From Epiperipatus broadwayi (Eukaryota > Onychophora > Udeonychophora > Euonychophora > Peripatidae), in assembly GCA_028023455.1 (NCBI GenBank), contig JAQFVV010012531.1, positions 250,001 to 314,000 of the forward strand: DNA of 64,000 bases. Direction: 5' to 3'. The translations under genes were made by a program, and so were the position numbers. The notes beneath the pieces were generated by a model, which did not search any database, was not told where the DNA came from, and saw only the letters and a program-made list of their open reading frames with translations. Shown here in pieces: positions 1-11,062 of the stretch; position 1 is the stretch's first letter, and every line of letters begins with the position of its first letter.

Positions 1-1989
1 TTTTAGTTCATAAGGTATTATTCTATAAAATGTTCTAAATGAATTATATTCAATAAACTATCTTATTTTTTATAAATATATGGCATTCCTTAAGCAGACC
101 TTATAAAAAAAGAATCCCACCACAGATATGGGTATAATGCACACCTGCATATGTGTCATTGTTAGAAGAAATTAAATATTAATTATTAAATAAACAATTG
201 TATTTGTAGTCTTAAATCACAAAGGAAATGGGTCTGGATTATATACTGCCATTGCTCAAATATTTCAAAGATTATATGATTAAAATGTTATATAATTAAA
301 ATTAGATATATAAATACTGATAATTTGTTAGACCTTGACTAAAGTTCTCAATTATGTATATCTTTCTGATATGAAAGTTTATTTTTATCTCTTCAATATG
401 TTTAGCCAAATCCAAGTAATTTTAATTGCTTGCTTGAAACTTTCCAATCTTTTATGCATAATTGAAATACATTTCCATAATTTAAATAGGTTAGTTTATT
501 AAGCACACCTATATTTCTTTTTACATTTAATTAATCTCTATGTTACAGAATATAAATATTTATCAAAATAGTGTCGGAACTACTAAATTGTAAGATTTCA
601 TTTGCAGTTGTAAGTGTATTTTTACAATATCTGAATCAAGTCCTAAAATATAGGATTTGCAATATGGGCAATATTAATGAGTAATTGCTTTTCTTTTTAT
701 TAATTTTTTTAAATAAAATTATTTATTAGTTTATGAATCTTGACAGTGTTTTTTCTTTCCCAGTCAGGGAAGCAATAAGACATTAACTGTTTTAGCCTCA
801 TATATTATAATCCTAATACATTTCTCTATTGTGAAAATAACCAGAAGGGGTGATAAGTATTTGTTACAGAATACAGTTTAGCCCTTACACTTTAATATAC
901 ATGCATATGAAAGATGCATATGTACATTTGTTTCATATGAGTTTAATATTATCTAGGCTAATCTTGAATTCAAACATTGTTGGGGGAGAGGATTAATAAT
1001 TGAATATATTAAATGTGGTCTTATGTAATAAAATTTTGTTTGCAATCTTATCACTGTTTCTTTTTTCCTTTGTAAATTCCATCATCAACATCACCACTAA
1101 ATTAGTCAACTACCAAATGATATGGTCCTTATCTGTGTGTATAGACCCATAATTTACCATTATATTTGGCTTCGGGTCTAGATAAACTCATAATTTGCCA
1201 GTGCATTTGCCATTCTAAATGTAGATTCGGTCATTTAGGTAATACTTATATAGTTGAAACCATTACATTACTTCCCAGTCATGGGGCGTTTAAAAAGGCT
1301 GATGAATTAACTAAATAAGGTAACTATATATGATAACACTTAACTATCACCAGTAGTATTTGTTTCTCATCCTGTATATATATAATAATAATATTATTAT
1401 TCAATATCTGTATTTTTTTTCAAAGCAATATACATAATTATACGATTAAATATTTATAATACAGTATTTAGATAATTAAAAATTTTATCCACTTATGAGC
1501 AGTTTCAATTATCTTAGTAATCTTTGTCAACTAACACTTTGAAAGGCTAACATTCCCATAATTCTGTGATTTTAAGGTTTTCTGCCTGGCTGTTAATTAA
1601 GTCATGTTTGTATTTGTATATTAGCATAGCTTCCTTTATTTTTCTTTTATTGTTATTTTTTTCAATTTGCAATATTTTTACATTATTAAAATTGAAGTCA
1701 AAACTATTAATACATGACTTATTATGGTCTTTAAAAAAACAGATGCTAAAATATTATTATCTACTTTACAATTTTGTTTTGATTTCTGAACCTGTTTTAA
1801 TAACAGCAAGTGCTCTTTCGTTTTTTTTTCCAATGTACATCTATCTCAATTCACCTATATATTCACTATAACACAAGTTTTATTTATAAATGAGGTTTTA
1901 TCTTTAAAGTTATTTATTAATTTGTTTAATGTAGGAGGTGTGTAAAATGCAATATCACATATACCTTTATAAATTTATTTATATATATA
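1..1989. other. A+T-rich DNA without a recognisable gene
   Basis: The stretch is very A+T rich with short homopolymer and TA runs. The only open frame of any length (1566-1871, +) is a low-complexity Phe/Leu/Ile-rich translation without homology features, splice context or start context, so I treat it as chance. It may be upstream intron or intergenic sequence of the DCST gene that starts to be recognisable at 19540. Confidence 0.6.
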
Positions 1990-2583
1990 TAATTAAAGGG
2001 GATTTGAACCCAGATTTACAAGCTCTCTATAGTTATCAACTCTATCCAATATGACTGATACACAGGACCACATACTTGTGAAAAAGATAAAATGATCTTC
2101 AATACACATACCTCATGCTGAACTGGCACTCATCAGTTGGACTGGATCATCATCTCTCCACACATATATCTAATCAGTGTTCAATATATATTAAGATAGC
2201 AAATGCACATACACCTGGGTCTCGTTTTATGCGGTAGATAGGTTCCTCTGAAAATGCACACAAAAGAAATTGCACAAAAATAAACTTAACTTACCTTGAA
2301 AAATGGGGGATACGTACTGTAATTTTCCAAAAATCGCATAAAAGCAAAGCAACAACGTAAAATTACTTTAAAATTCGCATAAAAAAAAATACGAAAATAA
2401 AATATGACTAAGAAAAAATTTCAAATTTGAAAAACATTATTACAAGACAAACTTTTTTTACTTTTTTTATTAACTACAGTATTTAATTTTATTCAAAATA
2501 ATATATTTTTATGCATAATTTACATTTTTTTATACATGTACGGTATTTTAATTATTATCGCTATTTGAGACATCAGATCCCTC

Positions 2584-2634
2584 ATGATGTGATGTGATGT
2601 GAGGTACTGTAGCTTCTCCTTAAACGAAGTCAAG
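2584..2634 (-). repeat. 3' tail of LINE family A (short copy)
   Basis: The reverse complement reads CTCTTGACTTCGTTTAAGGA then GAAGCTACAGTACC and a CACATCACATCACATC run. It matches the 3' ends of the LINE-A copies at 16270-16341, 44702-44853 and 53300-53388. It is only about 50 bp long, as expected for a severely 5'-truncated LINE insertion, and lies inside the Tigger-like element. Confidence 0.75.
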
Positions 2635-3280
2635 AGGAAATACAACTAAAACATTTTTCAATCACTATTGATCCTTCCCATTTCGCTAAAAGATCTAAAA
2701 TTGAAATTTTTGTTTCCAAAGAAATTCATTTCCTTGAGGGTTTTTTTTCTCTCCGTTAGAGTAAACTAAAAGTTTGAAATAAAAATAAGAACTTAGACTT
2801 ACGATAATAAAAAGACACCGACTCACCACTGTTGGGCAAAATTTAATTAAAACTAACATTTAAAAATTAAATTCTTATTTTTGTCTTTAATTTTTTAATT
2901 TTCAATTCCGTTTAAAAATCAAATTTCATCATTTCACATTACCTAATTTTTAAATTGTTAATTACAATTAAAAATCAAATTTTGTCAAATTTAATTGTGC
3001 CCACCGCTGATACTCATCTTTTAAAAATAAATTTGTGGACACTAAATGATTAATTGATTATGTACTTGTTTTATAAAAAGAAAAATTGAACCCGATTTAA
3101 AATGCAAAAACAACAAACATAGTATTTTTCATCTATAACGTTTGAACAGATTTACATTATAGGTCTTGTAAAATTTAATGTGTGTATATAAAATGGGGAA
3201 ATTCTGATTTTAAGTGAATTATGAACTTCTTTATTATATAAAATCTATTACAGTACTATTATAAAGTGCTGAAAATATTG

Positions 3281-3405
3281 AAATTATTAGATGGAAGTCG
3301 AACTCCGATAATGGCTATTACTTTAAATATGATATGAGTGCGTGAAATTTATAATATTTAAAGTAATAGCGCATTATCGGAGCTCGACTTCTGATCTAAT
3401 AATTT
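3281..3405. repeat. Palindromic hairpin inside the Tigger-like element
   Basis: Arms 3281-3330 and 3354-3405 are near-perfect reverse complements, both containing TCCGATAATG and CTATTACTTTAAATAT, around a loop of about 23 bp. It may be a MITE or an internal palindrome of the host element. No target duplication was established. Confidence 0.75.
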
Positions 3406-4815
3406 TTATCACATAAAAGAAAACCGCAAACAAAAATATTAAGAAGAATCATGAATCACATAACTTCAAAATCGCATTAAATAAATCCGCATAAAACGAG
3501 ACCCAGGTGTACTTTAATGGGTATGCTTCAATCCTCTCCATTCTCCAACTCTTCAGCCATCCATATCATTGAAAATCTAATGATAGAATGATGGAGAGGA
3601 TTGAAGCCTGTATTAAAATGTGTGCATTTGCTATCTTAATATAAATCAAGCACTGATTATATATGTGTATGTGTGCAGATAATGATCTAGAGTGCTGATT
3701 TAGCATGAAATACATATACTGGAGTTCATTTATCTTTTTCACATGTATATTGTGATCTTGGGTATCAGTTATATTTACTATAATGGATGACTGTAGGGAG
3801 TTTGAAAGTCTGGGTTCAAATCCTCTTTAATTACATCTACATTAAGTATATACATTATATTTATATTTATTATTATATATGTTAAATATTTATATGCATG
3901 CAAGATATCAGCAGGATGTCATTTGGAAAATTATTAAATAATAACAATTCTTAAATAATTCATGATATATGTATGTGCAGATATAAAATATTATATATAT
4001 ACATGTTAGCATATACAAAAATATTATAACCATATCAACTAGAGAGCAGCACATTAGTCAATGTGAAACCCTGCACGAGTTAATTAATAAAGATTTGAAC
4101 AATGGTGTGTATGTGTATACACATATACACATTAAATAAATTGTCTAAGAGCCTAAAAAAAATTAATCTACATTTTAATCATGTTGCATATTTGTAAAAG
4201 CAATTTTCTGCATAATGTTATTGTCCATTTACTCTGTAATATGTGAGAAGACAGATAATAATAAATAAGATTGTAAAGGAAGAGAAAAAAATACCTTTGA
4301 TTGTGAATCAATTTGCAAGCCAAGCTTAAAATATGTATTTCTTAAATTTTAAGGCATTTTTGAGATCTTTTTGATTTTACTTATTGTAAATCAATTTATA
4401 AATAAAATTTTGTGGGTTCTTATAGTAAATAAAATGATGAATTTAAATTTATGATCAAAAATTAAGAATTAACAATATTTGAGAAATTAGAAATAAAAAA
4501 AGAAAAGTTGGAGAATAATTTTATATCTTTCTACAAGTGCCTTGAGTGCTTAATTTTAGCAAGAGACCTCTACAAATCATAACATGAGATTCGACTTTAT
4601 AAAGATAAGAGGGACCCTCTTATCTCTAACCTATTTTTCTTAATTATATAGGCAAATCTAAAGCATTTTGATTTGGGAGCATGAAACTAATAAATTCTTC
4701 ACTGATTAAGTCCACTATTTCTATTAAACATTAACATTCGCGAAATCTTTCGATTTACAACAGTCAATATTCAGATATTAAATTTAGAAATATTTTGAAT
4801 CAATTTAAAGTTATA

Positions 4816-4980
4816 AATATTAATTCTTATTAAGCGCAATGTCAGCACGTAATACTTATATAAAGCCAAATCTTTAGTACATGCGCCTTGAGTTTTTAAT
4901 TTTAGCAAGAGACCTCTACTAAAGCTTTGGCTTTATATAAGTATTACGTGCTGACATTGCGCTTAATAAGAATTAATATT
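4816..4980. repeat. Near-perfect hairpin (MITE-like)
   Basis: Arms 4816-4879 and 4917-4980 are about 64 bp each and almost exact reverse complements. Both hold GCGCAATGTCAGCACGTAAT or its complement. The 37-bp loop contains GCCTTGAGT-TTAATTTTAGC-AAGAGACCTCT, a motif that also occurs at about 4540-4575 without the arms. So the loop sequence belongs to a local duplication. Confidence 0.85.
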
Positions 4981-4989
4981 TATATCTTT

Positions 4990-6580
4990 CTACATTAAAA
5001 GAAGGGTAGATAATAAAAAACTATTTCCTTCTTCTTTTGATATAAAATAATATAATATTGTATTCAAGCTTGTTTTCCCCATATGTTTTAGAAAAAAACA
5101 ATGAAATATTTTTACTCTAGGGTCCAATATTTTAAAATAGTCTACATTATGGTTTGAGTGCTGATAAAGTGACAAAAACATATGTGAATAGTCTACATTA
5201 TGGTTCCAGTAATGGCAAATGATGTAGACAGGGGGATAAAAAGATAGCAGAGAGGTATAAAAACAGATCATTCAAAATTCACTCACTATGTAATCATTCA
5301 CTCTGAGTCAATTTCATTCCAGTGTTGATTTCCTGATTCCAAACTGTCAACTATGCATTAAAGCAAGGTTGATGTGAGCCATGCAGAGAAGAGATTTTGC
5401 CTTGCCACTAATTAAAATTGCAACATCTATAGCAGAAGCTTTAATAATGTTTTCCTATTAGTAGTGGATCGTTTGCCATGCAAGGCTAGGCAAAGACAAG
5501 TAGCAAATCAATCAGAAGATCCTGAGTATACAAGAAATCCAGCAAACAATGTCACAGTCTGTAGAACGAGATTGCTACAGCTTTGAAGATGCCAGTATAT
5601 TGTGCTGCTAAATTGCCAAAAACCTATAAATTCTACATGTATATGTCATTATGCTCCTATAACTATCATTCAAGTTTCTATCATGTGAGAAAAAGAAATA
5701 TACTTGTCAAGCAAATTTATGAAGACAACCATAATTACAGAAAAAGAAAAACAATATATAAAATCCTTGTTTAGGACTTTAAATATTTTGACCAATAAGA
5801 TATTTATATTGTAATATTAAAAAAACCTTAAACATAAAATTAAAACATATTACACATTAACTGTTGCAATATGTTATATTTTATATCTGCAGTTGAAATC
5901 GTTAGTATAGATTTAAAATTGAAAATATATTAACTATTGCAATAATTTCATTTTATATTATCTATGGAAGCACAAGTAGAGACTTGAAAATTGAAAATAT
6001 ATTAATTGTTGTGATGTGTTTGATTAATATATAGATATAACCAACTTACATATGTTTTGTTTTGTTAATAAATTGTTAAATTATTATTTTGTCAATGCAG
6101 TTGTTTGTTTATAACTCCATTAAAACATAATATCAACACACATATTCTAGTTATAAATCATCTGCAATTCTGAGATAACCTGCAAACCACTGGGGAATTT
6201 GCTGGGATGTCACAATAATAATTGGCAGTGATGATGATCATTATTTGATTAGTATTCTCAGTAAACTATTTTTGTTGGGGAGGTTGGGTGCCTTAAAATT
6301 TCTGCTTATTGAAATTTAAAACAAATAAAATACTCTTAGGATTACTTGTGATTAGAAATCTCAATTATCATCATTACATTGTTTAATATAATTATATTTG
6401 TTTAAACCGGGATTTAAGAGATTCACAGATACATTCACAGATACATATAGTAGGATATTCTTACATTTATCAATATTGTTTTAATCCTCATTAAGTTGAA
6501 TTGACGTTTGACTATCAATTAAAACTATTTTTACTATTACATAATTATTTGTTATTTTATCACTATATATATATATATAT
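4990..6580. other. No gene recognised
   Basis: This is A+T-rich DNA. A short direct repeat ATAGTCTACATTATGGTT occurs near 5138 and 5191. Open frames of 60-95 codons here (for example 5583-5774, +) have no recognisable motif. Confidence 0.5.
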
Positions 6581-6589
6581 TGTAACAGT

Positions 6590-6875
6590 CAGAAAACGTG
6601 TGACTCATAAACATAGTGCAGAATTCGATCACCACACAGAACAGCAGCACCATCGAGGTAGCGAAGCCACCCGTGTTACTGAGTTCGAACATAGTTTATC
6701 GGTTCCACAATACAATCCACGAAACAACGCATCTGATGCGACATTAGTAAATATTTCCTTAGGCACGGTGGTCAGGGATATGCAAGAGATTCATGATTTT
6801 ATTCTCGAGTTAGGCAATAATCAACTAATATTAATTAAACATTCATATTTATATAATCGAGGAAATATTATATAG
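6590..6875 (+). CDS. Possible orphan exon or ORF remnant, unknown protein
   Basis: An open frame follows a splice-acceptor-like TATATTGTAACAG and runs to a TAG at 6873-6875. The 6590-6800 part is clearly richer in G+C than its surroundings and in polar residues (His, Glu, Asn, Arg; for example HHTEQQHHRGSEATRV and GTVVRDMQEIHDFILELG), which is unlike chance translation of A+T-rich DNA. The last 20 or so codons look like ordinary A+T-rich read-through. I recognise no domain. It could be a terminal exon of an unknown gene or part of a mobile element shared with the minus-strand frame at 7343-7724. Function unknown. Confidence 0.3.
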
Positions 6876-6970
6876 AATGGGTATCGAATAAATGAAACGT
6901 AACTGCAGATGTATAGTTTAAAATTATTTATTCACATATTTTAATAAGAAAATCATTTACTAATATTTTA

Positions 6971-7195
6971 TTGATTCAAAGCTTCATTAGCGGGATTTGC
7001 AATACTATTATATTTTAAAGAATACATTTATTTATTTAGACATTTTATATTGAGGACTTCAGTAGCGGTATTTCCGATACTGTAATGTTTACAAAAGGAA
7101 GACATTTATTTGTTTTGACCTTATTTTATCTTGAGGACCTCAGTAATGGTATTTCCGATACTGTAATGTTTACAAAAGGAATTCATTTATTTGAA
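6971..7195. repeat. Degenerate direct repeats, about 65 bp, three copies
   Basis: GGTATTTCCGATACTGTAAT followed by GTTTACAAAAGGAA occurs at about 7070-7105 and 7147-7182, each preceded by TTGAGGACyTCAGTA. A diverged copy (TTCATTAGCGGGATTTGCAA) lies at about 6982-7001. The copies sit between the two G+C-richer open frames. Confidence 0.65.
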
Positions 7196-7342
7196 GGCAT
7201 AATCTAACTACCTAAAATTCTCGAGTAAGTATTTCTAATGCATGCCTTGGGGAATTTATACCTTTGCAATGCAAGAGTCTAAAGTAAGATTTAAGAGTAG
7301 CAGTGGACATATATTTATTTAATTAAAATATTTATCTTATGA

Positions 7343-7724
7343 CTAAGGGCAAACATTTATTTGAGAGTGAATTACGAAGATAATGCAGAGGCGGAGTGAT
7401 ATATAGAATAATAAAATTAAGTAAAGGAACACGTGGTTCGCTTTAGAAAGGCGATATGGAATGACAGTATATCGAAACTGCAATGCCGTGAATGAGTTTA
7501 TGAGAATGTCGGGCTGGTCTCTGCCATTGGCCCGATGAAGTAAGGTGTCACATAAGCATAAACCAGGGACAAGTGGTCCATGTCGTAGTTTTCCGGCTGG
7601 CTGCATGATGTTGTCAAGTCCTATGGGAGCATTTATTATGTCTGCTTGTGTAGGACTACTGGGGTTAATTTCAACCCTGAAGAATCCGAAAATTTCATGG
7701 CGGAATGGGTCATCGCGTCTCTAA
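7343..7724 (-). CDS. Possible orphan exon or ORF remnant, unknown protein
   Basis: On the minus strand the frame is open from an acceptor-like TTTTAG near 7724 down to about 7343; the first ATG is at 7606. The 7430-7722 part is far richer in G+C than its flanks and encodes a mixed-composition peptide with Gly/Pro turns (for example INAPIGLDNIMQPAGKL and GPLVPGLCLCDTLLHRANG), which argues for past selection as protein. I do not recognise a family. Fragmentary coding-like sequence on the same strand near 8340-8540 (for example DLLPEINEKAAAAVKVNEI) may belong to the same gene or element. The opposite strand is interrupted by stops here. Function unknown. Confidence 0.35.
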
Positions 7725-7959
7725 AACGTAACACATGTATAATGTATAAACGATTATGATGAGATTTTAAATAGATTTCTAACTCGGCCCTACATTATCA
7801 ACATTTACTAAAGAACATTGGCAACTCTCAAAGAAATGTAATTTTCTAGAATTATTCATTAAGATTTAATAAATACGAAACATATCTAAACTGGGAATTA
7901 TTACAACTAATATGCCAGCCATTTGCGAAGTAGTAGACTCTGCATTACAATAAATGATG

Positions 7960-8040
7960 CATTGAATGCGTGTCGATTTATATGAAAGTTAAGTTATTTA
8001 GGAAAGTAAATATTAATGAAAATTTGACACGCATTCATTG
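7960..8040. repeat. Short imperfect hairpin
   Basis: CATTGAATGCGTGTCGATTT near 7962 and AAATTTGACACGCATTCATTG ending at about 8040 are inverted copies around a short A+T-rich loop. Confidence 0.55.
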
Positions 8041-9247
8041 TTTTAAGCGATCATAGATTTAAACTTTGAAAATTGAGACAATTATGAGCATGCAATAATT
8101 AAATAATAACTATAGATAAAAATGTAGATTATAGAAATACGCACTCAAGAAAGATAGAGTGAGGTAAGCTAGATTATTAGAGACATTTACACATGGCATT
8201 AATTATTCAATTTTAGTTATACAAATGATAGTTTTTACATTTTATAATTTAGATAAGTAATATGAAGAATAGCTATAGCATGTTATTAGAGTACTCTAGA
8301 GTTTGAACACAGACAGGTACCTGTTTTATAAGAAGTTTTCTGATTCCATTAGTTTAGCAGCAAAAAGTTCACGAGTGGCAATTCTTTCTTGTATTTAGAT
8401 ATTTCATTTACTTTCACAGCAGCAGCAGCTTTCTCATTTATTTCAGGCAGCAGATCTTCATGGTGAATTTATGACGGGCAATGGAAAGTTTGGCATACAA
8501 TAGGTCATCTCCCGATGGAGAATAATCTAGATGCTTTTACTCAGTCATATCTTGGCAGAAACAATTTATTTTTATATTTTGGAGACTCTCAGTGATCGAG
8601 AGCAAAGCTAAAGTTTAAGTGAATGTCTCCAGCAAGTCTAAGATGGCCTCTTTTCTTATCTTGATCTCTCACATTTTTGTTAAAGTATTTTTAGGTTCTA
8701 CTTAATCTGCCCTGAGGATAATAAATGCCTTTTGTTGGTTTTAATTATAAAGAAAGCTGCGGTTCTATTGTTTACATTTTACATTTACTAATTACATTTT
8801 GGGGAATTTTTCTTTAATTAAACTATTATCTATCACTGACCAATGCTTTTAAATTTCAAAGACAAAAAGGGAACATAAGATTATTTTAACTTTTAATTAA
8901 ATATTACATCAGATTTTTTTAGAATTATTATTAAACGAAATTTAAACAAAGCAATAAATACGAACTTTATAATCCAAAATAAATGATTAAAATTATACAA
9001 AATTATATAACTAAAAGAAATCTAAATTATATTATTTTATCCCTATTTATTGCCTTTAATTTGAGATCGAAATGTGTGCATGTTTATGCTGAATTCTACA
9101 TAAATTTATACATTTTTAATATTGCTACACACACAATTCGATACCAAAAAGTTTAAATTTGGGCGGGATAGACTGGTCAGTGAGAGACGACAGAAAAAGG
9201 TGAAACTTAAGATTCGAATATGAATCTTACTGTTTCAATATATATAT
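8041..9247. other. No gene assigned
   Basis: A+T-rich DNA up to the LTR element. The part 8340-8540 contains minus-strand coding-like fragments in different frames separated by stops (see 7343-7724). The stretch ends in an (AT)n run at 9239-9247 directly against the LTR element. Confidence 0.45.
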
Positions 9248-10630
9248 TGAAACATATATGTTTCCTCATATAAATATTCATAAGATCCCCCCCCCCATTT
9301 AATAATGTCTAGCGTGATTCAGTCTAATTGGAAACGCAATAAAGTTGTGATTCGTTAAAAATGAAAAATAAAATCATATTTTTGATTTTTAATATTGATG
9401 GATTTAAATGAAATGTTATATCGTCTTATTTTATTTTTTTTTATCTGTCTCAATAAAAAAAAAAGAAATTAATTATCCAATCATTAAAAAGAAAGAAAAA
9501 AGATACTTGAGTTAAACTGAGGCAGTATTCAAATTAGACACCTCGTTGAAGGAAAAAGAACTTCTCTCTCTCTCGTCTTACACAGAGAGCTTTAACAAAA
9601 TGTGAAAATGAAAAAAAAAAAGTTTTACTAGAGGAATTATAATAAAAATGGAATAAATTAGAAGCTCCACTCTCTCCACACTATGCCATGACCTTCCATA
9701 AATGAAATAATCCGCCTTCTTCTTGAATAAACTGGACTGCAAAACTGGAAGGTAATTTTTATAAAATACTAAAACATAATTATCATACGTTACAAAGTGA
9801 ATTTTTGAAATAATTGCATAGAATTTGTTCAATAAATATTAAGACACCTTTATTATACTTTTATATTTGACTAAATTATAAATGCTTCATAAGCCAAACA
9901 GAATTTATGTATATGAATATAGCTTTATGTTTGACTAAATTATAAATGCTTCACAAGCCAAACAGAATTTATGTATATGAATATGGCTTTATGTTTGACT
10001 AAATTATAAATGCTTCACAAGCCAAACAGAATTTATGTATATGAATATAGCTTTATGTTTGACTAAATTATAAATGCTCCACAAGCCAAACAGAATTTAT
10101 GTAGATGAATATGCCTTTATATTTGACTAAATTATGAATGCCTCAATTATCAAGTGATAAATGCCCTACAAACCAAGAATTGTTGAATTTAAATGTCTAC
10201 CAATCGGTAATAATTCATAAAATGATGAAATGCTGTATAAATCATAAATGCTTAACTGCTACCAAGCTCCTTCTCACAAAGGGATACAAAAATAAATTAT
10301 TGTTGAATTGGAATACTTCTAAGCTTCTACACATAAACGAATTCAAAATGAATTATTGGATAAACCATAAATGCTCGACTGCTTCTAAGGTTCTTCTCTT
10401 AAGTGAATTCAAAATGAACTATTAAATGAATTCGGAATGAACTATCGTTGAATTAGAATATTCACAAGCTTATTCTCATAAATGAATTCAAAATGAACTA
10501 TTATTGAATTAGAATGTTTACAAGCTTATTCTCATAGAGGAATTAATGAACTATTGTTGAAATTGCAAATTAATTGTTATCTAATAAATTTTTTTTGTTA
10601 CTAAAAACTACTTTTAGTTCTCCGGCTACA
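9248..10630 (+). repeat. 5' LTR, internally deleted
   Basis: Starts TGAAACATATATGTTTCC and ends CTCCGGCTACA directly before TTTGGCGCC. It matches the 3' LTR closely up to GTTACTAAAAA (10607). Then only 23 bp remain where the 3' LTR has 358 bp, so about 335 bp carrying the TATA box and poly(A) signal are missing. It has four full 64-bp minisatellite units where the 3' LTR has five, and lacks a 53-bp block present at about 14503-14555. Open frames inside, such as 9578-9832 (-) and 10138-10425 (+), recur in the other LTR only because the DNA is duplicated. Confidence 0.8.
9858..10141 (+). repeat. 64-bp minisatellite in the 5' LTR
   Basis: Four full and one partial tandem units beginning CTTTATGTTTGACTAAATTA and continuing TAAATGCTTCACAAGCC, with one or two variant bases per unit (CATAAG/CACAAG, ATAG/ATGG/ATGC). 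Confidence 0.9.
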
Positions 10631-10840
10631 TTTGGCGCCGTAATGTGAGGCCTTATCTGGCATAGGCACCAGCTACATTTGTCGTCCAACTGTGAGACTT
10701 TATCCAGCTAGCCTAACCATAGGCACCTATTACATTGTCATCTTACTGTGAGGCCTTATCTGGCTAGTATACTCATAGACCGGTTAATTTGCCACCTTAC
10801 TGTGAAGCCTGATCTAGCTAGCCTACTCATAGGCATAAGC
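10631..10840 (+). repeat. Primer-binding-site-like region in four tandem copies
   Basis: The internal region begins TTTGGCGCCGTAATGTGAGG, the position and TGGCGCC core expected of an LTR primer-binding site. The unit, including the last LTR bases, then repeats as about 57-bp degenerate copies at 10624-10670 (47 bp, shorter), 10671-10727, 10728-10783 and 10784-10840. Each has a TTwCATT or TTAATTT start, a variant of the PBS core, TGTGArrCyTkATC, a CTAGCC segment and ATAGrC. Only the first copy keeps TTTGGCGCC. The priming tRNA cannot be assigned by eye. Confidence 0.7.
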
Positions 10841-11062
10841 AGATCACGATTCTGTGATATGAACAGTGCATATGATGTAGTGATGTAATTTGTTCAAGAA
10901 GGATAAAAAAATAAAAGTTTAAAAGAACAACACAAAAATGAATGGCATAAAGAATGAAACAGGCATTTCAAAGAAGTTGGAGTAGGGTCATGGTGTGGAT
11001 GGAGAGAGAAGCTTATTAAAGTTGAAATTAAAAAAATACCACTAAACTAGAATAAAATATTG

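Larger units (their letters stand above)
2212..3509. mobile_element. Non-autonomous pogo/Tigger-like DNA transposon
   Basis: The element is about 1.3 kb long. It begins CACCTGGGTCTCGTTTTATG and ends with the reverse complement of that sequence, about 23 bp of near-perfect terminal inverted repeat. TA dinucleotides flank it at 2210-2211 and 3510-3511, as expected for Tc1/mariner-superfamily target duplications. The CTCGTTTTAT core and repeated subterminal ...CGCATAAAA... motifs recall Tigger-type ends (family knowledge, inference). No transposase frame remains inside. It carries a short LINE tail (2584-2634) and a 125-bp palindrome (3281-3405). Confidence 0.75.
1990..3832. repeat. Foldback element, family FB-A, split by a transposon
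   Basis: The left arm (1990-2209 continuing at 3512-3545) and the right arm (about 3583-3832) are diverged reverse complements of each other. The outer ends read AATTAAAGGGGATTTGAACC and GGTTCAAATCCTCTTTAATT. The inner ends meet around a short loop near 3550-3580. When the 2212-3509 insertion is ignored, the left arm continues across the junction in register with the right arm, so the foldback is older than the insertion. GGTTCAAATCC at the arm ends resembles a Pol III B box but no A box is evident. Relatives occur near 18.8, 30.0, 42.3 and 54.3 kb. Confidence 0.75.

Noticed and set aside
5370-5774. Possible DNA transposase C-terminus (RDFALPLIKIATSI, later Cys/Lys-rich frame)
   Set aside because: Similarity to piggyBac-type tails is too weak, frames are broken and no terminal repeats were found.
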